From the NCBI GenBank assembly GCA_036821485.1, contig DAISJM010000008.1, positions 32,205 to 96,204 on the forward strand: a stretch of DNA of 64,000 nucleotides, given 5' to 3'. Every line of letters begins with the position of its first letter. The first letter of the stretch is position 1. The notes under the pieces were generated by a model. The model saw nothing but the letters and a program-made list of their open reading frames with translations, ran no database searches and was not told the origin of the DNA. The DNA comes from DAISJM01 sp036821485 (GTDB lineage: Bacteria > Verrucomicrobiota > Kiritimatiellia > CAIQIC01 > JAGNIJ01). A program made the translations under genes and the position numbers. Below, piece after piece: positions 36,162-45,305 of this stretch.

Positions 36162-38678
36162 ATGGCCAGAATCTTATGCCGGTTGATCGTGTCGTGTGTC
36201 TTGATCTGGGCGAGCGCCGCGGCGGGGCAATTTATTCCCGGCTACCAGCGCGATCTTCTTGCCAAGGCGGAGCCCGATGAGTGTTTCAACGGCATTCGCG
36301 CGCTCGGAGATCTGACGCCTCCCGTTGTGCCGCCCTGTTCGGAAGGGCAGCCGAAGGTGAACCAGGCTTACGTATGGGGGCTCACGCTGGCGGGGTCGAA
36401 TCTCTGGTTCGGCACGGCGGCGAATGTGCACTGCCTGGTGCTCGGTGCGTATCTTGGTCAAACCAACCCGGTGCAGACGGAGTCCTACGTTGGCGAGTTT
36501 CGCAACAGCTATCTGTGTCAGGCGCTGGGGGTGCCGGCGAAGATCGGCGATTGGCGGCCGCCGCACATTTACACCTATGACACGACGGCGAAGCAGTTGA
36601 CGTTGAAGGATGATGCCGTGATGGGGTTGGGGCTGGTTCACAGCACGCGCCTGACCCGCTGTTTGGGGTTGCGGTCGGCCGCGACCACGCCGGGCAACGC
36701 GACGCATCCGGATGGGGTGGTGCTGTTGGCCGGGCCGAGCGTGGCGACGGGTGCGGTGGGTGGTCTGTACTTCTTCGCGTTCGATGCAAGCACGGGTGCT
36801 GCGATCGGGACAACCAACTTTCCCGTCTACAACAACATCCGCAAGTGGATCACCGTCGGCACAAACGTCTATACAGCGATTGGCCTGCCGACCGGTGGTG
36901 GTCGCGTGCTGCGGTGGCGGAACGATCCGGCGCTGGCAGCCTATCCGTTCTCGTTTGAGACCGTGGGCCATCTTGATGGCGCGGGCGCGGAGATCGAACT
37001 TCATGAGGGGCGGCTCTTTGTTTCCACGTGGCCGGGCGCCTCGACGAATCGCTCGGGTCTCTGGATGAGTCCTGTGGTGCCGCCCGCAGGGTTGAGCGTG
37101 CTGCACACGGGTGCGTGGTTCAAGGTGTGGGCGGTGGGCGATTACGAGCCGGACCCGGTGACCGAGGCGACGTACGGCGGTGGTGCGCTGGCATCGTTCG
37201 ACGGTTACCTTTACTGGGGCACAATGCATGTGCCGCTGCTCGCGTATCAAGCGTACGTGAATGCGTACGGAGAGCCCGCGGGTCAGACCGCGCAAATCGA
37301 TGCGATGCAGAATACGCACCGCGCCATTTCGATTTTCCGCGGCCGCGATTTTGTCGAGCCGCCGGGCACGAACCGGTTCGATGTGGTCTACGGCAGCGCT
37401 TCCATGCAGGTGTGGAACACGAATACCGCGGCGTGGGAAGCGCGCGCCAACAAGATGAACGCCACGCCGCTCTACGGTGCCGCGGGGTTCGGCAACATGT
37501 TTAACAACTACACGTGGACGATGGATGTGTACGGCGGGGAGCTCTACGTCGGCACGATGGACTGCGGCTACATTGCAGCCGAGATCCTGGCGGACATGAA
37601 TCCGCTCTATCCCGCGTTGCTCGGCCTTTCGACGAATGTGTATGGCGCGGATCTTTACCGCTTCCCGTCGTCGCGCGAGGCGGCTGTGCCGGTGGATACC
37701 CGGGGCGTGGGCAACTACTCCACGTACGGCATTCGCACGATGGTCAGCACGCCGGGCGCGTTGTACCTGGGCATGGCCAACCCGATGAACCTGCTGACGG
37801 ACACGAACGACGCCGTGCCCGAGGGTGGCTGGGAACTCTTGGCGCTGACGAAGCATCACAACATCCGCTGTGATTTCGACAAAGATGCGCGGCGCGACTT
37901 GACGGTGTACTGGCCGGCGGGTGGCACGTGGTACTCGCTGCGGACTTCCGATTGGCAGACGCGGCAAACCCAGTGGGGCTGGAAGGATGCGCTGCCGATG
38001 CCGGGCGATTACGATGGCGATGGGCGGGGCGATATCGCGGTGTTCTGGCCTGCCGGGGCGATGTGGTACATCATCCAAAGCAGCAATGAAGCGACGCGCG
38101 TGCAGAACTGGGGCTGGAACGGGACCACGGCGGTGCCGGGCGATTACGACGGTGACGGGGTGACGGATTTGGCGGTGTATCACAAGCCTTCGGGCACGTG
38201 GCATATTCTCCAGAGCAGCAACGGCGTCGCACGTAGCGAGAACTGGGGCTGGTCAGATGCCGATCCGGTGCCGGCGGACTATGACGGCGATGGCCGGATG
38301 GATCTGGCGGTGTTCCACAAGGCACTCGGCAACTGGTTCATCAAGTGCAGCAGCGATGGGCAGACGCAGACGATCAACTGGGGTTGGCGCGATACGACGC
38401 CTGTGCCCGCGGACTACGACGGCGATGGCAGGACCGACCTCGCGGTATATCACAAGGCCGCGGGTGATTGGTACATCCTCTACGGCAACGGCGTGCAGCG
38501 CCGTTTCAACTGGGGCTGGTCGGAAACCGACGCGGCGCCGGGCGATTTTGATGGTGACGGCCGGGCGGACCTGACGGTGTACCATCAGTCCACGGGTCGC
38601 TGGTTTGTCCGCCAGAGTCGCGATCGTCTCGGTGTTGTTCTGCTCTTCGGCTGGAATGCAGCGGTGCCGGTCAGATAG
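36162..38678 (+). CDS. Secreted protein with six C-terminal VCBS/FG-GAP repeats
   Basis: An 838-aa exported protein (signal peptide MARILCRLIVSCVLIWASAA). Residues ~25-560 form a large beta-rich domain of unknown type (AYVWGLTLAGSNLWFGTAAN, repeated GG/YGG loops), perhaps a beta-propeller. From about residue 565 there are six ~45-residue repeats centred on DYDGDGRTDLAVYH. Their Asp-rich loops look calcium-binding, as in VCBS/FG-GAP modules. Each repeat also carries a GW and a W at fixed spacing. It is probably a surface or extracellular binding protein. No anchor is visible. Confidence 0.8.
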   Translation: MARILCRLIVSCVLIWASAAAGQFIPGYQRDLLAKAEPDECFNGIRALGDLTPPVVPPCSEGQPKVNQAYVWGLTLAGSNLWFGTAANVHCLVLGAYLGQTNPVQTESYVGEFRNSYLCQALGVPAKIGDWRPPHIYTYDTTAKQLTLKDDAVMGLGLVHSTRLTRCLGLRSAATTPGNATHPDGVVLLAGPSVATGAVGGLYFFAFDASTGAAIGTTNFPVYNNIRKWITVGTNVYTAIGLPTGGGRVLRWRNDPALAAYPFSFETVGHLDGAGAEIELHEGRLFVSTWPGASTNRSGLWMSPVVPPAGLSVLHTGAWFKVWAVGDYEPDPVTEATYGGGALASFDGYLYWGTMHVPLLAYQAYVNAYGEPAGQTAQIDAMQNTHRAISIFRGRDFVEPPGTNRFDVVYGSASMQVWNTNTAAWEARANKMNATPLYGAAGFGNMFNNYTWTMDVYGGELYVGTMDCGYIAAEILADMNPLYPALLGLSTNVYGADLYRFPSSREAAVPVDTRGVGNYSTYGIRTMVSTPGALYLGMANPMNLLTDTNDAVPEGGWELLALTKHHNIRCDFDKDARRDLTVYWPAGGTWYSLRTSDWQTRQTQWGWKDALPMPGDYDGDGRGDIAVFWPAGAMWYIIQSSNEATRVQNWGWNGTTAVPGDYDGDGVTDLAVYHKPSGTWHILQSSNGVARSENWGWSDADPVPADYDGDGRMDLAVFHKALGNWFIKCSSDGQTQTINWGWRDTTPVPADYDGDGRTDLAVYHKAAGDWYILYGNGVQRRFNWGWSETDAAPGDFDGDGRADLTVYHQSTGRWFVRQSRDRLGVVLLFGWNAAVPVR

Positions 38679-38680
38679 AA

Positions 38681-38729
38681 GAATGCAGGAGTCAGAACGG
38701 AGAATGCAGAAGGCGGACGGCTGAGTGCG
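38681..38729 (+). repeat. Degenerate heptanucleotide array (7 units)
   Basis: Directly after the VCBS gene stop: GAATGCA, GGAGTCA, GAACGGA, GAATGCA, GAAGGCG, GACGGCT, GAGTGCG. Each unit starts with G and the phase is kept for all seven. Confidence 0.75.
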
Positions 38730-38756
38730 GCGTTCTGTGTGCTCGATGCTCTCCGC

Positions 38757-39995
38757 TCACTGGCTCGGCGACAGGGGGGCAGGTTTCCAGTCGATGCCGG
38801 CCTCGCGTAGAAAACTCTTCACCACGCGGCCGCGGAACTGCTCGACGTCGAGCGAGTGGGTGGTTGAGCCCGCCGGCTTGGCCTTGGACACAACCTCCCT
38901 TGGAAGATGGTTGATCGCGATCGAACCGCCCTTGGCCATGGTGAAGGCATTCTTGATAGTCTCTTCGAGTTCAGGAACATTGCCCGGCCACGGATAGCGT
39001 TCGAGAATGATCAGCGCGTCTGGCTGGATGCCCGCGATCTTGTCTGCATCATCCTCCAATTGGCGCAAGGTCAGGCCGAGGTGAACGCGGATATCTTCCG
39101 GCCGGTCGCGCAGGGGCGGGACCTCGATGGTCGTGGTCTGCAGGGCGGCCATAAGGTGGCCGTTGAACTGGTGATTCAGCACAAGTTGATCGAGCGCGAC
39201 CGACGTGGAGGCCAGCACGCGCAGCGGGAGAGGGGCGACGGTGTTCTCGTTGCCCGTGTGAGTCGCTTCCGCGTGCAGCATCTGCAGCAACTCCTGCTGC
39301 ATCGGCGGCGGCATGGAGCCGACCTCGCGGAAGAACACACTGCCGCTTTCGATCATCGCCAGCAGGCCGCTTACGCTGGCGTCCGGCGGCAGGTTGGGAC
39401 AATCGATCTTTTCAAAAATATGCGAGCGATTTGCGCCGCACGCGTGGATGGTGCGCGCGAGAAGTTCCTTGCCGGTTCCGTGTTCGCCGCGCAGCAGGAC
39501 CGGCGCGGAGTGTGACACGGCCTCCTCGATCTTTCCGCAAACTTCCAGCATCTGCGGGCTTGCCGCGACGACGTTGGGGTAGGCGAAAACCGACGCGTCG
39601 GGGTTGATCAGGTTCTCGCTGTCGAGTTGTGCCTTCACGTACGCCTCGGCGGCGTTGACGGTGGAGCGCAGCGTGTCGAGCGAGAACGGCTTGGTCAGGT
39701 AATCGAACGCGCCCTTGGTCATGGCCTGCATCGCCGTGTCTGCCGTGCCGTAGCCGGTGATCATGATGATGGGAACGCCGGGCGACTGCCGGAGCGCGAC
39801 TTCGAGGAACGTGATGCCGTCCATGCGGGGCATGGAATAGTCCGTGATGATGATGTCGAACGAAGTGAAGCCGACGAGCTTGAGGGCGAGATCGCCTGCG
39901 GCAACCGTGGCGATGTCGTGCCCGTCGGTCATCAGCGCCGACTTGAGGCACTTCAACACCATCGGCTGATCGTCTACGATAAGGATCTTTGCCAT
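38757..39995 (-). CDS. NtrC-like response regulator with degenerate AAA+ domain
   Basis: A 412-aa protein. The receiver domain is intact (Asp52 acceptor, Thr80, Lys102; MAKILIVDDQ start). The AAA+ region keeps Walker A (GEHGTGKE, about 172-179). It has lost the GAFTGA sigma54-contact loop by a short deletion, has Arg in place of the Walker B Asp (SVFFREVG), and lacks the arginine-finger RxDLxxR segment. The C-terminus has no Fis-type helix-turn-helix. It is therefore unlikely to be a classic sigma54 activator and may act through protein contacts. The start is set by the family N-terminus and GGAGC upstream. Confidence 0.82.
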   Translation of the reverse strand: MAKILIVDDQPMVLKCLKSALMTDGHDIATVAAGDLALKLVGFTSFDIIITDYSMPRMDGITFLEVALRQSPGVPIIMITGYGTADTAMQAMTKGAFDYLTKPFSLDTLRSTVNAAEAYVKAQLDSENLINPDASVFAYPNVVAASPQMLEVCGKIEEAVSHSAPVLLRGEHGTGKELLARTIHACGANRSHIFEKIDCPNLPPDASVSGLLAMIESGSVFFREVGSMPPPMQQELLQMLHAEATHTGNENTVAPLPLRVLASTSVALDQLVLNHQFNGHLMAALQTTTIEVPPLRDRPEDIRVHLGLTLRQLEDDADKIAGIQPDALIILERYPWPGNVPELEETIKNAFTMAKGGSIAINHLPREVVSKAKPAGSTTHSLDVEQFRGRVVKSFLREAGIDWKPAPLSPSQ

Positions 39996-40116
39996 CGGCT
40001 TTGCTCCATCTCCCTCATTAATAGATATCCCAAAAGGGGCCGGAGGTTTATATGTTGTTCCCATGCGGCGGGAGGAAGGCTGCCCGCGTGGAAAAATCGG
40101 AGCCCTGCCTTTGAAT

Positions 40117-40992
40117 ATGGTGCGGAAGGTGCTGTTGCTTGTGGCTGTGCTCGTACCCGCTGTCTTCCTGGCATCTGCTTGTGCGGAGGAGAGAACGGGG
40201 GACGACGGGTTTGTTTGGGCGATGGCCTTTGACGGCCGCATCAGTCCACTGGGGCTCGCGTGTCTCTCGGCCTATCAGCCGTACGCGGTCATGCACGCCC
40301 GTGAACGGGTGGCGGGGCATGCGTTCGAGACGCATCGTGACTCGTGCGATTCATGTCGGCGACCCCCGGCGGTTTTCAGGGATTGGGTGGAGGATGCCGG
40401 TTCGCTATGCCCGACGGGCGCCGCGTTGCTCGCGGCGGCCGACGCGTTCACGCCGGATGCCGTCCGGTGCGCTGAGATTTACGACGCGGCGCGACGCGAA
40501 TGGGAACTGGAATTGTCGTCCGAGCGGCGACGCTGTGAGGATTTGAAGAACGAGGCGTTGAACTGCGAGAGCGCATACCGGGATGACGCCGCCGCACAGC
40601 AGAAGGCGGATGAACTTCGCGCGAAGAAAAGCATCGACGCCGCGGCGTACGGCCGGATTCTGGCGCAATATGCCGAAGCGTGCCGCAGGCTGCCGTTCAA
40701 TCCCGATGAGCGTGTGGGCGAGGGGCCGGATGCTTCCACGCGGTATGCTGTGGAAATCGGGGCGCTGGACCGGCAGTTGGGGTCGGGCGAACTGACGCCG
40801 GAGGCGGCCGTTCCGAAATATGTCAGCCAGTTGACCGTGCTCATCCGCGCGCGGGAGCTTGAGGCGGCGCGGGATGCGGCATTCGCCGATCTGTACTTTC
40901 AACTCATCGCGCTTTGTGATGAAGTTGCCCCGGTGCGGGACGGGGTGACGGAAGAGAGTCCGGCCCGCATCAACCAGGAGGAAGTTCCATGA
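40117..40992 (+). CDS. Secreted Cys-containing helical protein, unknown
   Basis: A 291-aa protein with a signal sequence (MVRKVLLLVAVLVPAVFLAS) ending in SAC, possibly a lipobox of weak form. About ten Cys are scattered (for example HRDSCDSCRRPP), and the second half is helical and charged. No family recognised. It overlaps the SIMPL gene by 4 bp (40989-40992), so the two probably act in the same envelope process. The start at 40117 is chosen for the signal peptide; the frame is open to 40063. Confidence 0.62.
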   Translation: MVRKVLLLVAVLVPAVFLASACAEERTGDDGFVWAMAFDGRISPLGLACLSAYQPYAVMHARERVAGHAFETHRDSCDSCRRPPAVFRDWVEDAGSLCPTGAALLAAADAFTPDAVRCAEIYDAARREWELELSSERRRCEDLKNEALNCESAYRDDAAAQQKADELRAKKSIDAAAYGRILAQYAEACRRLPFNPDERVGEGPDASTRYAVEIGALDRQLGSGELTPEAAVPKYVSQLTVLIRARELEAARDAAFADLYFQLIALCDEVAPVRDGVTEESPARINQEEVP

Positions 40993-41726
40993 AGGTGTTG
41001 CCCGTGTTGTTGGCCCTCGGCCTGATGGTGGCTGGTTCCGCGCAGGCGGCGTGTGAAAACACGGTGTCGGTGTCCGGTTCATCGCAGTTGGAGAAGGCGC
41101 CGGACATTGCCTACATCGTCCTCTATGTCAAAGGTGACGGCATCCTGATGACCGACGCGGTGAAGAATGCGGAACAGAAGGCGGAAGAGGTCACCAAGGC
41201 AATCCGGCAGGACCGGCCGCAGGTCATGGACGTGAAGAACACGACCGCAGAGCTTGGTGAAAAGCGCAACCAGTACTACAGCAGCTCGGACAAGGACGAA
41301 TCGCCCCGGCCGCAGGTGGTTCAGCGCCTGATGGTGTCGATACCGCCGGTCCCCTCGTTGGCCTATGAGATTATTGATGCGGCGCTTCGCGCCGGTGCGG
41401 TGATGACCATTCCGTCGAGCACGCACTACTCGGGCGAGATCAACAGCGTGGTGGTGTACGGCCTTCAGAACGCGAAGGACGTGGAGGAGGAAGCGAAGAC
41501 GCTGGCCTTTGAGGATGCGAAGAAAAACGCCGAGAGTTCCGCGGCGCTGGCCGGCCGCAAACTGGGCGCTGTCAACAGTGTCAATTGCCAGAGCGTGCAG
41601 GGCTTCTCGCAGCAAATGTATTTCAGTGGGCGCAAGGCCGACTTCCCCACAAAATACATCAGCATCAGTCCGGACAAGATCGACATCAACGGCAGCGTGA
41701 CGGTGACCTACAACTTCGTCGACTGA
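40989..41726 (+). CDS. SIMPL-domain (DUF541) secreted protein
   Basis: A 245-aa protein: signal peptide MKVLPVLLALGLMVAGSAQA, then VSVSGSSQLEKAPDIAYIVL, the typical SIMPL/DUF541 opening, and the later DAKKNAESSAALAGRKLG motif. Bacterial relatives (YggE, BP26) are periplasmic or outer-membrane proteins of unclear role, linked to oxidative stress. Translation is coupled to the preceding gene by an ATGA overlap. Confidence 0.87.
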   Translation: MKVLPVLLALGLMVAGSAQAACENTVSVSGSSQLEKAPDIAYIVLYVKGDGILMTDAVKNAEQKAEEVTKAIRQDRPQVMDVKNTTAELGEKRNQYYSSSDKDESPRPQVVQRLMVSIPPVPSLAYEIIDAALRAGAVMTIPSSTHYSGEINSVVVYGLQNAKDVEEEAKTLAFEDAKKNAESSAALAGRKLGAVNSVNCQSVQGFSQQMYFSGRKADFPTKYISISPDKIDINGSVTVTYNFVD

Positions 41727-41768
41727 TGGTGTCGGTCGGACACGGGGGATCTTCAGGGACGGGCCCTC

Positions 41769-42977
41769 ATGACGGATCGTATTCGTTTCATTCTGCGTTG
41801 CGCGCTGGGACTGACGCTTGGCGCATGCGCGTTGGCCCTCGCTCTCATCGCCTGGCGTGGCGAAGACTGGCCTGAGTGCATGATCCTGAGTCACCCGGCA
41901 CATTTGCTGATGGCCGCTCTGTTCGCATTTGGCGGCTGGTTTGCTCTTGGCCTGAGGCGGGATCGTTGGAAGGCGCAGGTCGGGCGACTTGTGCTCGTCG
42001 GATTCAGCCTCGTGATCTCCCTGCTGGTTGCCGAGAAGATGGCGCGGTTGTTTCTGCGGGCGCATGCCGCGCGCAATTCACTGACGGATCTTGCAGCAAA
42101 ATCGCAGGGCCTGCCGGTCAAGATAGAGGGCGGCCGCCACGCGCTGGCGGAGATTGTACGCGTCTCCACGAACAAGCTGCTTGTGTACGAGCTGAAGCCG
42201 GGGCAGGGGCCTGTTCCGTTCGGCGCAGCCGTGCTGCGTACGAATCGCGATGGACAGCGGGAAGATCGCGACCACGACGTGGTGAAGCCGGCGGGTTGCG
42301 TCAGAATTATAGGCATCGGCGATTCGGGGATGTTTGGCTGGGATGTCGAGCAGGGGGACACCTACCTGGCCGTGCTGGAGGAGAACCTGGCGAAGCGGCG
42401 CGCGGCGCGTTACGAAGTTATCAACTTCGCCGTGCCGGGGTACGACACGTTCCAGGAGGTTGAGACGCTGAAGACGAAGGCGCTGGCGTGGCAGCCTGAC
42501 ATCGTAATCATCGGTTGGTGCGAAAACGACTTCGGCATCCCGTTCTTTCTTCTCGCGCACGACACCTACGACCAGCGTGACACTTCCTATTTTCTTCAAC
42601 TGGTCTTTCATCGCAAGTACCTGTTTCGTCCGCGGGTCATCAAACATGACGACGTGGACCGGTCGATGGTGGATCCTGAAATCCTTGCGCATATCGGCAA
42701 AGACGGTGTGGGTCGATCGCTCGCCGAGCTGGTTCAGTTGGGTCGTGAGCAGGGATTCAAGCCGTTGATGTTCGGGCCCATGCACAGCTCGATCCGACGC
42801 CTCTGCACGGAGGTCGGTTTGGATTACTGCGACACGTGGGAGGCGTTGCCGAAGGGTTCATGCCCCGGTGATTATGACGTGCATCGCATGCATCCGAAGC
42901 CCGAAGGGCATCGCGTGCTGGCCGAATGTCTGGAGAAGGAACTCGACCGGCGGGGATGGCTTTCTGTGGAGAAGTAA
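41769..42977 (+). CDS. Membrane-anchored SGNH/GDSL hydrolase
   Basis: A 402-aa protein with three N-terminal hydrophobic helices (about 8-28, 43-61, 72-90), then an SGNH hydrolase domain. Block I is IGIGDSGMFGW, with the catalytic Ser in GDS. The NFAVPGYDT segment follows, block III is WCENDFG, and block V is DVHRMHPKPEGH with Asp/His. Such proteins remove acyl groups from envelope glycans or lipids outside the cytoplasm. A heptad-repeat array begins at its stop codon. Confidence 0.82.
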   Translation: MTDRIRFILRCALGLTLGACALALALIAWRGEDWPECMILSHPAHLLMAALFAFGGWFALGLRRDRWKAQVGRLVLVGFSLVISLLVAEKMARLFLRAHAARNSLTDLAAKSQGLPVKIEGGRHALAEIVRVSTNKLLVYELKPGQGPVPFGAAVLRTNRDGQREDRDHDVVKPAGCVRIIGIGDSGMFGWDVEQGDTYLAVLEENLAKRRAARYEVINFAVPGYDTFQEVETLKTKALAWQPDIVIIGWCENDFGIPFFLLAHDTYDQRDTSYFLQLVFHRKYLFRPRVIKHDDVDRSMVDPEILAHIGKDGVGRSLAELVQLGREQGFKPLMFGPMHSSIRRLCTEVGLDYCDTWEALPKGSCPGDYDVHRMHPKPEGHRVLAECLEKELDRRGWLSVEK

Positions 42978-42978
42978 T

Positions 42979-43034
42979 CAGTGTCCGGTGTTCAGTATTC
43001 AGTACTGATTACCGATTACTGAACACTGGTTACT
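42979..43034. repeat. Degenerate heptanucleotide array (8 units), partly palindromic
   Basis: CAGTGTC, CGGTGTT, CAGTATT, CAGTACT, GATTACC, GATTACT, GAACACT, GGTTACT. The right part is roughly the complement of the left part (CAGTGT...ACACTG), so it could fold. It lies between convergent genes. Confidence 0.75.
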
Positions 43035-43057
43035 TCAGAGCGCCGCTTCGGCGCTCG

Positions 43058-43648
43058 TCAACTCCCGCACACTTTGCAGGGCTTGCCTTCGTTGGCTCCA
43101 CACGGGCGGCCTTCGAGGCCGTTACGGTAGTAACGACAGCCCTCCCTGTGCCGCCGGCCGGTTCCGATATTGAGCCAGTAGTTCGTGCCCGGCGTCTGGG
43201 TTTCCGTGTTGATGGCGGACTCGGTTTCAAGCGCGCGCGGATACTTGGGGAAGAGGATGACCAATCTCACGCCGTGCTTGTTGCAGTTCTTCTCCACGAG
43301 ATCAAAGCGCTCGCGGGATTTCGTCTGAAGCTTGTCCGGTCCCTGGCTGTAGGAAATCAGCGCGAGCACCGCTTTCTTGCCTGTGGCGTCGGCATAGTGC
43401 AGAGCTTGGCCGAGGCCCTCGTGCCACTTGTGGGGCCAGTCGAGTTCGATGGCTTCGGTGTCCGTCATCACATCGATGCGTCCGCCCTCGACGGGAACCT
43501 CATGCTGCGCCTTCAACTCAGCGGCCAGCGCATCGCGCCAGAGGGCTTCGGGCGCCTGCGAGGGGAGGTCAAACTGATAGGAGTCCCAAGCGTGAACTGC
43601 ACCCGCGCCGAGAAGCACCAGGGCTGCCATGACATTCCAAATACGCAT
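43058..43648 (-). CDS. Secreted protein of unknown function, thioredoxin-size
   Basis: A 196-aa protein with signal peptide MRIWNVMAALVLLGAGAVHA. A central segment (KKAVLALISYSQGPDKLQ to GVRLVILFPKYP) has alternating strands and helices, perhaps thioredoxin-like, but no CXXC is in the expected place. The C-terminus has a Cys-rich end (GRPCGANEGKPCKVCGS) together with HREGCRYYRNG, like metal-binding or Ada-type C-terminal pieces. No family assigned. The palindrome TTCCAA-N3-TTGGAA lies 27 bp upstream of the start. Confidence 0.62.
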   Translation of the reverse strand: MRIWNVMAALVLLGAGAVHAWDSYQFDLPSQAPEALWRDALAAELKAQHEVPVEGGRIDVMTDTEAIELDWPHKWHEGLGQALHYADATGKKAVLALISYSQGPDKLQTKSRERFDLVEKNCNKHGVRLVILFPKYPRALETESAINTETQTPGTNYWLNIGTGRRHREGCRYYRNGLEGRPCGANEGKPCKVCGS

Positions 43649-43674
43649 GAAGGTCAGCCTTAACGTAACCCGAT

Positions 43675-43689
43675 TTCCAAGGTTTGGAA
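43675..43689. repeat. Palindrome TTCCAA-GGT-TTGGAA (copy 3)
   Basis: Perfect arms in the gap between two divergent genes, extendable by one more T/A pair. Confidence 0.75.
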
Positions 43690-43794
43690 AACGCGCCGGG
43701 CTCTTTTGTTCAAGATCGGTGGACAAAAAGGCTGGAGTTCACCCGTCGTGTCCGGTATATCCCCTTCCGCGCCGCCTGCAGAGGGGGGAGAGAA

Positions 43795-44319
43795 ATGAGT
43801 GGTATGATCACCAGATTACGGACATTATTCTCGAAGTTCTTTGCCCTTGCCCTGTTCACCGCTTTCCTGGTGGGCGCCAACGGGTGGGAAGACAGGTCGC
43901 CGCTGTTGTCCTCGTCCCTGTTCCTGGCGGGTGCTGTGTTGGCGGGTATTGCCGCGATTGGCCGCACCTGGTGCACCCTGTACATCGCCGGCTACAAACG
44001 CGAACACCTGATCACCGTGGGGCCCTATTCCGTGACCCGCAATCCGCTCTACTTCTTCAGCATGCTCGGCAGTGTCGGCGTGGCGTTGGCGACGGAAACG
44101 CTGTCAATTCCCCTGATCATCATCGTCGCGTTTGCGCTCTATTACCCGGCCGTCATCCGCCGGGAGGAGTCGAGACTGCGTGAGTTTCACCAGGGAGCTT
44201 TCGAGGAGTACTTTGCCCGGGTTCCGCGCTTCTTTCCCCGCTGGTCTCTGTTCACCGAGCCTGAGGACTACGTGGTGAAGCCGATTGTCTTTCGCCGGCA
44301 CATCATGAGCGCCCTGTAG
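43795..44319 (+). CDS. ICMT/PEMT-family membrane methyltransferase, cut short by an in-frame TAG
   Basis: 174 aa to the TAG at 44317-44319. Three or four hydrophobic helices and the family's SAM-binding core GPYSVTRNPLYFFSM, then RREESRLREFHQGAFEEYFA and VPRFFPRW, identify an isoprenylcysteine carboxyl methyltransferase / phospholipid methyltransferase-type protein. The same frame continues past the TAG for 27 sense codons that look like the family's C-terminal helix. GGGGGGAG precedes the ATG at 43795. The protein may be truncated, suppressed, or a fresh pseudogene. The methyl acceptor is unknown. Confidence 0.75.
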   Translation: MSGMITRLRTLFSKFFALALFTAFLVGANGWEDRSPLLSSSLFLAGAVLAGIAAIGRTWCTLYIAGYKREHLITVGPYSVTRNPLYFFSMLGSVGVALATETLSIPLIIIVAFALYYPAVIRREESRLREFHQGAFEEYFARVPRFFPRWSLFTEPEDYVVKPIVFRRHIMSAL

Positions 44320-44403
44320 TTCGTGTGGATGCTGGGTATTGTCGAATTCATTGAATGTCTGCACGAAGCGGGTCTGCTGCCCACGTGGTTCCACATCTAC
44401 TGA
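44320..44403 (+). pseudogene. In-frame continuation of the methyltransferase after the TAG
   Basis: After TAG the frame reads FVWMLGIVEFIECLHEAG then LLPTWFHIY and ends with TGA at 44401-44403. The hydrophobic helix and conserved-looking end suggest this was, or is, the true C-terminus. Replacing TAG by TGG (Trp) would restore a 202-aa protein. Confidence 0.6.
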
Positions 44404-44480
44404 TCCGGGCTTTTCCGTCGGGATGGCCCCCTCTGCGTTGACCTTGGCGCAGGGTTTCGGTTACAAAAGGGCCACGCCAC

Positions 44481-45293
44481 ATGTCGCAACTCCCAGAGGC
44501 ATCCGAGGGTAGGGTCGCGAGGATCGGCGGGACAGCCGTCGAGCGATTCCTCAACGTGGTCCGCATGGTCGCCGTGGTATGGGCGGTTCTGCTGGCGGCT
44601 TTCCGGCGTTCCACTTGGCCGCGCACCGTGCGCGATGTATTCGCGCGGCAGATTCTCTTCACCGGTTTCGAAGCGATCCGCTTTGTCTCCCTCCTGGCTT
44701 TTGTGACGGGCCTGTCGGTGGTCGTCCAGACCCAATTCTGGCTCAAGCAGGTTGGCCAATCCCAGCTTCTTGGGCCGGTGCTCGTGATGGTGATCATCCG
44801 TGAGGTGGGCCCGCTGCTGGTGAACTTTGTCGTCATCGGCCGCAGCGGTACGGCGGTGGCGACGGAACTCGGCTACATGAACATCTCCGGCGAGGTCCGC
44901 GTGCTGGACGCGCAGGGTCTCGATCCGTTCATCTACCTTGTCGTGCCGCGCGTGCTCGGCATGGCGATCTCGATCTTCTGCCTGACGGTGATCTTCTGCC
45001 TCGCGTCGTTTGTCAGCGGATACTTGAGCAGCCTGCTGGTGGGCGCGAATCCGGGCAGTCCCTATCTTTTTGTGAAGAGCGTTTTCGGCGCCCTGCAACC
45101 GGCCGACGTGGCGAACCTGGTGCTGAAGACGGTGGTGCCCGGCGCGATGACCGGTGCGATCTGCTGCACCGAGGGACTTGCTTGCAGCACGGCGGTGACC
45201 GAGGTGCCGCAGGCGACGACGCGGGCGCTCGTGCGGTCCGGCGCGGCGCTCTTCGTTGTGTCGGCCCTCGTTTCGCTGATCACCTATTTGTAA
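44481..45293 (+). CDS. mlaE: MlaE-family lipid ABC transporter permease
   Basis: A 270-aa integral membrane protein of the MlaE/YrbE family, which moves phospholipids between inner membrane and MCE proteins. Motifs: FTGFEAIRFVSLLAFVTGLS, REVGPLLVNFVVIGRSGTAVATELGYM (the conserved coupling region), and AICCTEGLACSTAVTEVPQAT with the cytoplasmic loop. First of a cluster with an ATPase-like protein, MlaD and a lipoprotein. Confidence 0.93.
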   Translation: MSQLPEASEGRVARIGGTAVERFLNVVRMVAVVWAVLLAAFRRSTWPRTVRDVFARQILFTGFEAIRFVSLLAFVTGLSVVVQTQFWLKQVGQSQLLGPVLVMVIIREVGPLLVNFVVIGRSGTAVATELGYMNISGEVRVLDAQGLDPFIYLVVPRVLGMAISIFCLTVIFCLASFVSGYLSSLLVGANPGSPYLFVKSVFGALQPADVANLVLKTVVPGAMTGAICCTEGLACSTAVTEVPQATTRALVRSGAALFVVSALVSLITYL

Positions 45294-45305
45294 TGATGAA
45301 GGAAC

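Noticed and set aside
36174..38204. Open frame of 676 codons opposite the VCBS gene
   Set aside because: Arg/His/Pro-rich shadow of the Asp/Gly/Trp repeats on the plus strand.
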